Part shown: piece after piece, positions 40,924-47,446 of the stretch
Layout of the letters: each line of letters begins with the position of its first letter
Position numbering within the stretch: position 1 is the stretch's first letter
From: Streptomyces canus
Lineage (GTDB): Bacteria > Actinomycetota > Actinomycetes > Streptomycetales > Streptomycetaceae
Assembly (NCBI RefSeq): GCF_030815415.1
Contig: NZ_JAUSWW010000001.1
Location: 4,650,001-4,714,000, forward strand
Direction: 5' to 3'
DNA length: 64,000 nucleotides
Translations under genes and position numbers: made by a program
The notes under the pieces: generated by a model
The model's input: the letters and a program-made list of their open reading frames with translations, nothing else
The model's database searches: none
What the model was told of the DNA's origin: nothing

Positions 40924-41157
40924 TCAGCGGTTGCCGTACGGCAACAGTGCCATCTCCCGGGCGTTCTTGATGGCGCGGGCCAGCCTGCGCTGCTGCTGGG
41001 ACGTGACGCGGGTGACCCGGCGGCTGCGGATCTTGCCGCGGTCGGAGATGAACTTCCGCAGCAGATCGGTGTCCTTGTAGTCGATGTATGTGATCTTCGC
41101 CTGGTCCAGCGGGTTCGGCCGGTTCTTGGCGGGCTTGCGCTCGGGCTTGCGGGGCAT
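40924..41157 (-). CDS. rpsR: 30S ribosomal protein S18 paralogue (zinc-independent)
   Basis: 77 residues: PNPLDQAKITYIDYKDTDLL and SDRGKIRSRRVTRVTSQQQRR, ending MALLPYGNR, are S18 signatures. It has no cysteines, unlike C+ forms. It is last in the minus-strand operon rpmG-rpmE-cobW-rpsR; GGAGG lies 10 bases before the ATG. In Streptomyces such paralogues are made under zinc starvation to free zinc from ribosomes. Confidence 0.95.
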   Translation of the reverse strand: MPRKPERKPAKNRPNPLDQAKITYIDYKDTDLLRKFISDRGKIRSRRVTRVTSQQQRRLARAIKNAREMALLPYGNR

Positions 41158-41162
41158 GCGGG

Positions 41163-42332
41163 TCAGACCTCCAGGAGGGTGTCGAAGGCGGGCGGCAGCC
41201 GCTTCCAGGCGTCGCGGCCCGCCGCGTACTCGGTGTCGGTGAGCAGACAGTGCTCCAGCAGCCGTTCGAGGCCGTCGCGGTCGAGGGCGGGCGACGTGAA
41301 CACCAGGTGCTGACAGCAGTCGCCGTGCTCGGGGTGCCAGTCCATCGCCGCGGCGGCCCGGCGCACCGGCGGAACCATCTCCCAGGCCGCGTCCGGCAGG
41401 GAGGCGAGCCAGGGGCCCACGCTCTCCACACACAGCGCTCCACCGGCCGCGTCCCAGTGCAGCAGCACATCCGGCTTGTCGGCGAGCCAGAACCGGCCAC
41501 GGCTGCGGGCGGCCGCACAGGTGATGTCCTCCAGCGCCTCGTACAGCCGCTCGGGGTGGAAGGGGCGGCACCGGTGCCAGACCAGCGTGGAGACGCCGTG
41601 GGCGTCCGCCTCGGTGGGGAGGAGGGCGCAGGCGGGGTGCTGGGCGGCGGCCGCGGCCTCCACGTCGAACCCGGCGAGGGCTGCCGCCGCCAAGGGCGAG
41701 CGTGCGGATGCCTGCGCACCGGGCTCCGGGCCCGCCGGGTCGCCGTGGCCGATCGGGACCTGGCGGGCCGTCGGATGCAGTTGCGCGAGCAGCTCGCGGT
41801 CCTCGTCGTCGGCCTCCTCCGAGTCGGCCACGGCGAGGACGGGGGCGTACTCCAGCTGCCGGGCGAAGGTGTCGGCGACCGTGCGCTGGTCGGTTGCGGC
41901 GGCGGCGAGGCCGCGCTCGGCGAGGTCGTCGCCGTTGCCCAGGTACGGCAGGACCAGCGCCGGGTCGACGGCGGTGATGACGCCGGTGACGGTGAGCCCG
42001 CCGGCCGTGACGACCTCGGCCATGGCCTTGGGCTCCACCGAGTCCCACAGCTCGACGACCGCGAGCCGCGTGACACCGTCGTCGGCCAGCCGGAGCAGCT
42101 CCGGCACCAGGTCCTCGCGCAGCGCACAGCACGCGCAGTCGTTGACCAGGGGCGCCTCCCCCGCGGCGAGGATCCCGGAGGTGTCACGGATGGTCCGTAC
42201 GACCGTGCCCGCCGCGGCCGTCGCCAGGTCGTGGTGGAGGACGACGCTGCCCGGCACGTCGGCGAGCAGCCGCTCGACGGCCGCCTTGCGGGCGTCGGCG
42301 TGCAGTCCGCCGACGATCACGACGGAGAGCAT
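41163..42332 (-). CDS. CobW/COG0523-type protein lacking a P-loop (zinc homeostasis cluster)
   Basis: 389 residues. The COG0523 family signature CxCC is present in LVNDCACCALRED (about 79-91), and the C-terminal CobW_C domain is seen near residues 280-380 with DWHPEHGDCCQH. The usual GTPase P-loop is not: where GxxxxGKT/S should follow the first strand, the sequence reads VIVGGLHADARKAAVE. It is therefore unlikely to bind GTP in the usual way. COG0523 members deliver metals; the setting beside C-free ribosomal proteins and a Zur-like operator points to zinc. Its ATG overlaps the rpmE stop (TGATG). Confidence 0.88.
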   Translation of the reverse strand: MLSVVIVGGLHADARKAAVERLLADVPGSVVLHHDLATAAAGTVVRTIRDTSGILAAGEAPLVNDCACCALREDLVPELLRLADDGVTRLAVVELWDSVEPKAMAEVVTAGGLTVTGVITAVDPALVLPYLGNGDDLAERGLAAAATDQRTVADTFARQLEYAPVLAVADSEEADDEDRELLAQLHPTARQVPIGHGDPAGPEPGAQASARSPLAAAALAGFDVEAAAAAQHPACALLPTEADAHGVSTLVWHRCRPFHPERLYEALEDITCAAARSRGRFWLADKPDVLLHWDAAGGALCVESVGPWLASLPDAAWEMVPPVRRAAAAMDWHPEHGDCCQHLVFTSPALDRDGLERLLEHCLLTDTEYAAGRDAWKRLPPAFDTLLEV

Positions 42333-42580
42333 CAGCCGTTCTTTCCGTACCGGCGCTCGAAGCGCTCCACGCGTCCGGCGGTGTCCAGCACGCGCGCGGT
42401 GCCGGTGTAGAAGGGGTGGCTGACGTTCGAGATCTCGACGTCGACGACCGGGTAGGTGTGGCCGTCCTCCCACTCGATCGTCTTCTCGCTCGTCATCGTC
42501 GAGCGGGTCAGGAAGGCGTAGTTCGCGGCACGGTCCCGGAAGACGACCGGGCCGTAGGAGGGATGGATTCCGTTGCGCAT
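42332..42580 (-). CDS. rpmE2: 50S ribosomal protein L31 type B (zinc-independent)
   Basis: 82 residues: MRNGIHPSYGPVVFRDRAAN then SHPFYTGT and DTAGRVERFERRYG. The type B form lacks the CxxC zinc motif of normal L31. In zinc starvation it replaces the zinc form on the ribosome. The ribosome site (GAGGAG) is rather far from the ATG; no better start is seen. Confidence 0.95.
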   Translation of the reverse strand: MRNGIHPSYGPVVFRDRAANYAFLTRSTMTSEKTIEWEDGHTYPVVDVEISNVSHPFYTGTARVLDTAGRVERFERRYGKNG

Positions 42581-42588
42581 GGCGGTGG

Positions 42589-42753
42589 TCAGCGCTCCTC
42601 TCGGAAGTCGACGTGGCGGCGGACGAGCGGGTCGTACTTGCGGAGCGTCATACGGTCCGGGTCGTTGCGGCGGTTCTTGCGGGTGACGTAGGTGAAGCCG
42701 GTCCCCGCCGTGGACCGGAGCTTGATGACCGGGCGGAGTTCGTTGCGAGCCAT
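42589..42753 (-). CDS. rpmG: 50S ribosomal protein L33 paralogue (zinc-independent)
   Basis: 54 residues, too short for many gene finders: MARNELRPVIKLRSTAGTG, YVTRKNRRNDPDRMTLRKYDP, and an Arg/Glu end. It has no cysteines, the C- form. It is first in the minus-strand operon, starting 14 bp from a Zur-like palindrome at 42767-42787. Confidence 0.95.
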   Translation of the reverse strand: MARNELRPVIKLRSTAGTGFTYVTRKNRRNDPDRMTLRKYDPLVRRHVDFREER

Positions 42754-42766
42754 GCTGGTACCTTAC

Positions 42767-42787
42767 TGAAAATGAATTCCATTTACA
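42767..42787. promoter_or_regulatory. Probable Zur operator between divergent rpmG and rpmB
   Basis: A 21-bp near-palindrome, TGAAAATG (42767-42774), AATTC core, CATTTACA (42780-42787), in an AT-rich spacer. It resembles the Streptomyces Zur box TGAAAATGATTTTCA. It lies between two divergent sets of zinc-free ribosomal genes known in S. coelicolor to be Zur-repressed. Confidence 0.65.
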
Positions 42788-42815
42788 TAAACGCTTCGAG
42801 AGAGGTGCATCACCC

Positions 42816-43052
42816 GTGTCCGCCCACTGCATGCTGACCGGCGCCCAGCCCGGCTTCGGCAACCGCATCTCCCACTCCCACCGGCGCACTTCGCGCCGCT
42901 TCGACCCCAACATCCAGTCCAAGCGCTACTGGCTGCCCAGCGAGGGCCGCAATGTCCGGCTGCGGCTGAGCACGAAGGGGATCAAGACCGTCGACACGAT
43001 CGGTATCGAGGCAGCCGTGGCGCGGATCCGCGCGCGCGGGGTGCGGGTCTGA
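42816..43052 (+). CDS. rpmB: 50S ribosomal protein L28 paralogue (zinc-independent)
   Basis: 78 residues: CMLTGAQPGFGNRISHSHRR then TSRRFDPNIQSKRYWLPSEG. Only one Cys remains of the CxxC pair of C+ L28. The GTG start has a GAGAGAGG site about 9 bases upstream. First gene of the plus-strand arm of the Zur-controlled region; rpsN follows. Confidence 0.94.
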   Translation: MSAHCMLTGAQPGFGNRISHSHRRTSRRFDPNIQSKRYWLPSEGRNVRLRLSTKGIKTVDTIGIEAAVARIRARGVRV

Positions 43053-43065
43053 GGGAGAAACCGCC

Positions 43066-43371
43066 ATGGCGAAGAAGAGCAAGATCGCGAAGAACGAGAA
43101 GCGGCAGGAGATCGTCGCCCGGTACGCCGGGCGCCGCGCCGAGCTGAAGGAGATCATCCGGCGCCCGTCCTCGACGGACGCCGAACGGATCGCCGCCCGG
43201 CAGGAGCTGGACCGGCAGCCACGGGACGCCAGCGCCACGCGCGTACGCAACCGGGACCAGGTGGACGGGCGGCCGCGCGGCTACTACCGCGCCTTCGGCC
43301 TCTCTCGCGTCGGCCTCCGGGAACAGGCGCACGCCGGGTACCTGCCGGGGGTCCGCAAGTCCTCCTGGTAG
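43066..43371 (+). CDS. rpsN: 30S ribosomal protein S14 paralogue (zinc-independent, long form)
   Basis: 101 residues: KSKIAKNEKRQEIVARYAGR, LDRQPRDASATRVRNRDQVD and GRPRGYYRAFGLSRVGLREQ are S14 motifs. It is the long, Cys-free form that replaces the zinc-binding S14. It is followed by unrelated lipoprotein genes, so the arm appears to end here. Confidence 0.95.
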   Translation: MAKKSKIAKNEKRQEIVARYAGRRAELKEIIRRPSSTDAERIAARQELDRQPRDASATRVRNRDQVDGRPRGYYRAFGLSRVGLREQAHAGYLPGVRKSSW

Positions 43372-43415
43372 CTTGCTGCGGTCGTTGCGTCGACCGCTAC
43401 AGCTAGGAGCCTCCA

Positions 43416-43946
43416 GTGACTTCGGCGATCTTCTCGCGCACCACGTCACACCGGCGGATGCGGGTCGCGGCGGCCGCCGCGACCCTGGCGGGTGTACTCG
43501 CGCTGACCGCGTGCAGCGGGGACGGCGGCTCCGACGACGACTCCTCGCCGAGCACCGGTGCGTCGACGGCGACCGCGGACACGGGAGGCGGGAGTGGCGG
43601 GTCGGCCTCCTCGTCGGCCTCCGCCTCCGCCTCGGACGAGCTCGCGGGCAGCTGGCTCGCCACCACCAAGGGCAAGGCCGTGGTGCTGATGGTGAACGGC
43701 ACGGAGGCCGGGCTCTTCGCGACCGGCGGGACCATCTGCAGCGGGACCGCGGGCGAGCAGGACGGCATGCGGATGATCCGCCTCACGTGCACGGACGGCA
43801 GCAAGGACCGGCAGACCGGCATGGTCGACTCCGTGAGCAAGACCGGCCTCAAGGTGACGTGGGAGGGCGGTCTGGGCACGGAGACGTACACCAGGTCGGA
43901 GGGCGGCCAACTGCCGTCCGGGCTGCCGACGGCGAGCCTGGGCTGA
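43416..43946 (+). CDS. Putative lipoprotein with Ser/Ala-rich linker
   Basis: 176 residues. A signal ends in the lipobox VLALTAC (Cys near residue 33), followed by a Gly/Ser/Ala-rich spacer (about 35-75) and a compact beta-rich domain (76-176). Two further Cys (ICSGTAG and RLTCTDG) may form a disulphide. It should be lipid-anchored outside the membrane. GTG 43416 has AGGAG seven bases upstream. No family function is recognised. Confidence 0.75.
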   Translation: MTSAIFSRTTSHRRMRVAAAAATLAGVLALTACSGDGGSDDDSSPSTGASTATADTGGGSGGSASSSASASASDELAGSWLATTKGKAVVLMVNGTEAGLFATGGTICSGTAGEQDGMRMIRLTCTDGSKDRQTGMVDSVSKTGLKVTWEGGLGTETYTRSEGGQLPSGLPTASLG

Positions 43947-44027
43947 CCCCCGTCACGGATTCCCGGCTTCGTGCGTGATGATCCACGCACGCGTTCACGC
44001 AGCACCCGAGCACTCAAGGACCTCTTC

Positions 44028-44552
44028 ATGCGCGCCCTCCCCCTCGCCGCCGCCGTCCTCACCGCGGCCCTCACGCTGACCGCCTGCTCCGACGACGGGG
44101 ACACCAAGGACAAGGCCGCTACGAGCAGCCCCAAGGGCGTCACCGCCTGCGCGATCGGCGCGATGACGGTGCAGGTCGGGCCCGCCAACGCCGCCCCCGC
44201 TGTCGGCGACACCGGCAACGTGCCCGTCACGATCACCAACGACAGCGGCGCCAAGTGCACCCTCGACGGCCTGCCCTCCGTCACCCTCGGCACGGTCGCC
44301 GTCGAGCCGGACCCGTCCGCCAAGGCCACGAAGACGACCCTCACGAAGGGCGCCGTGACCGCCTTCACGCTCACCTACGTCATGGGCGAGGCGGGCGGCG
44401 GCAAGAGCCTCGCCGTGTCGAAGGGGAAGTTCAGCCTGCCCGGCTCCTCCGAGACGTACGACTTCACGTGGTCGTACGGCGATGTCGCGGTCAAGAGCGA
44501 CGGCAAGACCCCGGACGCCTCGGTGAGCGGGTTCCAGACGTCCGGCGACTAG
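44028..44552 (+). CDS. Putative lipoprotein (DUF4232-like)
   Basis: 174 residues. A signal with lipobox LTAC (Cys about residue 20) is followed by a beta-sandwich with VPVTITNDSGAKCTLDGLPS and FTLTYVMGEAG. Layout and Cys pair (TACAIG and KCTLDG) resemble DUF4232 proteins of unknown role. The ATG at 44028 has AAGGA about 9 bases upstream. The TAG stop lies inside the left terminal repeat of the element at 44549-44762. Confidence 0.75.
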   Translation: MRALPLAAAVLTAALTLTACSDDGDTKDKAATSSPKGVTACAIGAMTVQVGPANAAPAVGDTGNVPVTITNDSGAKCTLDGLPSVTLGTVAVEPDPSAKATKTTLTKGAVTAFTLTYVMGEAGGGKSLAVSKGKFSLPGSSETYDFTWSYGDVAVKSDGKTPDASVSGFQTSGD

Positions 44553-44762
44553 GTCCTGTCGTCACATTCCCGTCGTCCGCCCGAAGGGCGGGCCCCGCGG
44601 CGTCAGGTGCGTGCTCTCGGCGTGCCGGGCACAGGCCCTCGTACTGGTTGTACGTGGGTCTGTGCCCGGTGCGGCGAGTGGGGGCCCCTCCCACGCCCTC
44701 AAGGCAGTGGGGGAGCGTGCATGGCGTCGCGGGGCAGGCGGGAATGTGACGACAGGACCTAG
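44549..44762. mobile_element. 214-bp MITE-like element with 24-bp perfect terminal inverted repeats
   Basis: Left end 44549-44572 and right end 44739-44762 are perfect 24-bp inverted repeats, each ending in CTAG. The interior contains a nested hairpin, GGGCACAG (44625 area) with CTGTGCCC and CGTAC with GTACG. There is no open gene. It fills the space between two convergent genes, and supplies both their stop codons. Size, ends and lack of coding suggest a non-autonomous mobile element or dispersed repeat. Confidence 0.75.
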
Positions 44763-45874
44763 ACCTGGCCGAGCCGCCGCCGGGACCTCACCTGCGCACG
44801 GTCCGCCGCCTCCGAGCCCTCGACCCAGCCCGCCTCGTCACTGACACCGCGCAGGCGGGTCGTGGTCGTCTCCGGGAACATCCGGTCGAGGCGGCCGGTG
44901 ACCGCGACCTCGCGGGTGGCGAGCACCGGGAGCAGGTCCTCGCTCACCTGGGTCTCGGCCGCGGCACGCAGGCGGACCCCCACGCGGTGGGCGTAGGCCG
45001 CGAGGAAGGACTGCCGGAAGGTCTTGGTCCGCTTCCGGCCGACCGCCCGCTGGGCCGCCTCCGCCCGGGTCATCGCCGTCGTGGCCTGGACGAGCAGGGA
45101 GGTGTAGAGCAGTTCCACGACCTCCAGATCGGGTTCGAAGCCGACGACCGTGGAGAAGGCGAGCGGTTCGTTCCACACCGCCCGGCAGTGGTTCGCCGTC
45201 GCCACCGCGTCCAGCAGCACCGCCTTGGCCTGCTCGTACGGCGGTTCGACCCCGATCCGGCAGGCGCCGGGGGTGTCGTGCGTGGGCGCCTGCGCGTCCA
45301 GGAGCGCCTCGTCGACGCTGTGCCGGGCCATCAGCTCCTGCGCCTTGGCACTGAGCGCCTCCGCCTCCTCCGGGTACTCCGTCCCCTCCGCCTTCGCGAG
45401 CAGCGCTCGGATGCGGGTGAGCATGCGGGACTCGGGGTGCGCGGTGCGGCCGGCCGGTTCGTCGAGGGGCTCCAGGGCGGGCAGGCGGAGCAGCAGACGG
45501 TACAGCTCCAGGACCGCGGTGGCGCGGGAGAAACGGTCCTGTCGGGGGGCGTCGGACGTCAGCTCCTCGAGCTGGGCCCGCCAGCGGGGGCCGCGCGCAC
45601 GGTCGTCGGGCGCCTGCGCGTGGATCAGGGCCGATGCCAGGCGTACGTGTACGTCGCCCAGCTCCCGTCGCACGATCCGTACGAGGTCGGCGGGCTGCCA
45701 GCCTCGCCGCCAGGCCGCCGCCACGAACTCCCGGCCCCGGCGGTCGAGTTCGGCGTCGGCGCTCTCGTCGGCGGCGAGGAGGGAGGCGGCCGTGTCGAGG
45801 GCGGATTCGGCGTCCGTGTAGAGGGCCGCCTCGAAGGCGCGGTCGACGGTGCCGGGGGCGCTGCTGCTGGTCAC
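44759..45874 (-). CDS. DUF2786 domain protein
   Basis: 371 residues. The DUF2786 motif is at about 150-190: MLTRIRALLAKAEGTEYPEE then EALSAKAQELMARHSVDEA. A central domain includes KAVLLDAVATANHCRAVWN. DUF2786 proteins are widespread in actinobacteria and phage; function unknown, perhaps nucleic-acid related. The C-terminus (RSRRRLGQV) ends in the right terminal repeat of the element. Starts at GTG 45874 and diverges from the LysE gene. Confidence 0.82.
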   Translation of the reverse strand: MTSSSAPGTVDRAFEAALYTDAESALDTAASLLAADESADAELDRRGREFVAAAWRRGWQPADLVRIVRRELGDVHVRLASALIHAQAPDDRARGPRWRAQLEELTSDAPRQDRFSRATAVLELYRLLLRLPALEPLDEPAGRTAHPESRMLTRIRALLAKAEGTEYPEEAEALSAKAQELMARHSVDEALLDAQAPTHDTPGACRIGVEPPYEQAKAVLLDAVATANHCRAVWNEPLAFSTVVGFEPDLEVVELLYTSLLVQATTAMTRAEAAQRAVGRKRTKTFRQSFLAAYAHRVGVRLRAAAETQVSEDLLPVLATREVAVTGRLDRMFPETTTTRLRGVSDEAGWVEGSEAADRAQVRSRRRLGQV

Positions 45875-45939
45875 GGAGCGATCGTCTCACTCCCCGAAAA
45901 TCGGGTGCCGCCGCCCGTGCGGGCTTCGAGCATGGCGCC

Positions 45940-46566
45940 ATGGTGGACATGTCTCTCTACGCGGCCTTCCTCGTGGCCGCTTTCGCGCTCTGTGTGACTC
46001 CCGGCCCCGACATGATGTTCATCGTGGCGATGGGCGGACGCGGTGGCCCCGCGGCGGGGGTGATGGCGGCGTTCGGGGTGGCCTGTGCGATGTTCGTGCA
46101 CACGGTGGCCGCGGCGCTCGGACTGTCGGCGCTGTTCCTGGCCCTGCCGACGCTGTACCACGTGCTGCGCTGGGCGGGCGCGGCCTATCTGCTGTACCTC
46201 GCGGTGAAGGCGTTCCGGGACCGTTCGCCGATCGGCGAGGGGACCGTGACCGGGCCGGGGATGCGGCGGGCCTTCTGGCAGGGGGCCGTGACCAACCTCC
46301 TCAACCCCAAGGTGATCCTCTTCAACGTGGCGTTCCTGCCCCAGTTCGTCGCGCCCGCGAGGGGACACGTGTGGGAGCAGTTCCTGGTCCTCGGGCTCAC
46401 GATCACGGTCATGGGCTTCGCGGTGGACGGCTCGATCGGGCTGCTCTCCGGGAAGCTCTCCGCGCTGCTGCGGCGCAGTCGCCGGGTGGCGCGTGGGCTC
46501 AACATCTTCAGCGGAACGGTGTTCACGGGGCTGGCGGTGCGATTGGTGGCCGCGTCGCCGAAGTAG
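45940..46566 (+). CDS. LysE family amino-acid exporter
   Basis: 208 residues, six helices. The LysE/RhtB motif GxxxTPGPDxxFI is read as ALCVTPGPDMMFIVAMG, and LLNPKVILFNVAFLPQF is typical. It exports an amino acid or similar compound; the exact substrate is unknown. Starts at ATG 45940 or 45949; no strong ribosome site. A short spacer with twin palindromes separates it from the Clp-N gene. Confidence 0.9.
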   Translation: MVDMSLYAAFLVAAFALCVTPGPDMMFIVAMGGRGGPAAGVMAAFGVACAMFVHTVAAALGLSALFLALPTLYHVLRWAGAAYLLYLAVKAFRDRSPIGEGTVTGPGMRRAFWQGAVTNLLNPKVILFNVAFLPQFVAPARGHVWEQFLVLGLTITVMGFAVDGSIGLLSGKLSALLRRSRRVARGLNIFSGTVFTGLAVRLVAASPK

Positions 46567-46594
46567 GGGCACGCACGCGTGGAGGGCCTGAACC

Positions 46595-46639
46595 GTCAAC
46601 CGCGGGTTGACACCTCATGCCTGTCAACCTACGGTTGAC
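46595..46639 (+). promoter_or_regulatory. Leaderless promoter with two perfect 17-bp palindromic operators
   Basis: GTCAACCGCGGGTTGAC (46595-46611) and GTCAACCTACGGTTGAC (46623-46639), both with perfect 7-bp arms and a 3-base centre, 28 bp apart. The -35 TTGACA (46607-46612) starts in the first and the -10 TACGGT (46630-46635) is in the second, with a 17-bp spacer. Six bases later comes the ATG at 46642, so the mRNA is probably leaderless. Confidence 0.8.
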
Positions 46640-46641
46640 AC

Positions 46642-47367
46642 ATGACGACGAACCCCAACATCACGTCATCCGTACGCCTCGACGACCTCATCGCGGCCAT
46701 CAAGAAGGTCCACGATCAGCCCCTCGACCAGCTCGAGGACGCGGTGATCGCGGCCGACCACCTCGGTGACGTGGCCGACCATCTGATCGGCCACTTCGTG
46801 GACCAGGCCCGCCGCTCGGGCGCCTCCTGGACGGACATCGGCAAGAGCATGGGCGTCACGCGGCAGGCCGCGCAGAAGCGGTTCGTGCCGAAGGAGGGCG
46901 CCGAGCCCAGCGCCGGCCAGGACTTCAGCCGCTTCACCACACGTGCCCGCAATACCGTGATGGCCGCGCACAACGAGGCCGTCGCCGCCCGCAACGCCGA
47001 GGGCCGCCCCGAGCACTTGGTCCTCGGCCTGCTGGCCGAACCGGACGCCCTGGCCGCCAAGGCGATCACCGCACAGGGCGTCCTCCTCGACGTCGTACGC
47101 CAGGCCGCCACCGACGCACTGCCACCGGCCGTCGAGGAGGCCCCGGAGCTCGTCCCCTACGGCTCCGACGCCAAGAAGGTCCTGGAACTCACCTTCCGCG
47201 AGGCCCTCCGTCTGGGCCACAACTACGTCGGCACCGAGCACATCCTGCTGGCCCTGCTGGAGTTCGAGAACGGCGAGGGCGTGCTGTCGGGCCTCGGCAT
47301 CACGAAGGAAGCGGCGGAGGAGAACGTGACGACGGCGCTGGCGAAGATCCAGCGGGAGAGGGCCTGA
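46642..47367 (+). CDS. Helix-turn-helix and Clp N-terminal domain protein
   Basis: 241 residues. The N-terminal 90 residues include a helix-turn-helix (ASWTDIGKSMGVTRQAAQKR, about 55-75). The C-terminal half is a double Clp_N repeat (FTTRARNTVMAAHNEAVAAR; FREALRLGHNYVGTEHILLA), the adaptor- and substrate-binding part of ClpA/ClpC, without AAA+ modules. It could sense or tether Clp substrates and act as a regulator. The twin palindromes at its own promoter suggest autoregulation. No ribosome site precedes the ATG. Confidence 0.88.
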   Translation: MTTNPNITSSVRLDDLIAAIKKVHDQPLDQLEDAVIAADHLGDVADHLIGHFVDQARRSGASWTDIGKSMGVTRQAAQKRFVPKEGAEPSAGQDFSRFTTRARNTVMAAHNEAVAARNAEGRPEHLVLGLLAEPDALAAKAITAQGVLLDVVRQAATDALPPAVEEAPELVPYGSDAKKVLELTFREALRLGHNYVGTEHILLALLEFENGEGVLSGLGITKEAAEENVTTALAKIQRERA

Positions 47368-47388
47368 CTGATCCCCCTGGTCCGGGAC

Positions 47389-47404
47389 GCCGCCGCCCGG
47401 CGGC
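47389..47404. terminator. Candidate short hairpin after the Clp-N gene
   Basis: GCCGCC (47389-47394) and GGCGGC (47399-47404) with a 4-base loop. Short, so weak support. Confidence 0.35.
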
Positions 47405-47446
47405 GAGCGGAGGCCGTTGTCAGTCCCTCCTGCGAGACTCGCCATC

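Noticed and set aside
44491..44694. Small open frame inside the 214-bp element as a transposase fragment
   Set aside because: No transposase motif; the frame crosses the terminal repeat and hairpin and is explained by the palindromic sequence.
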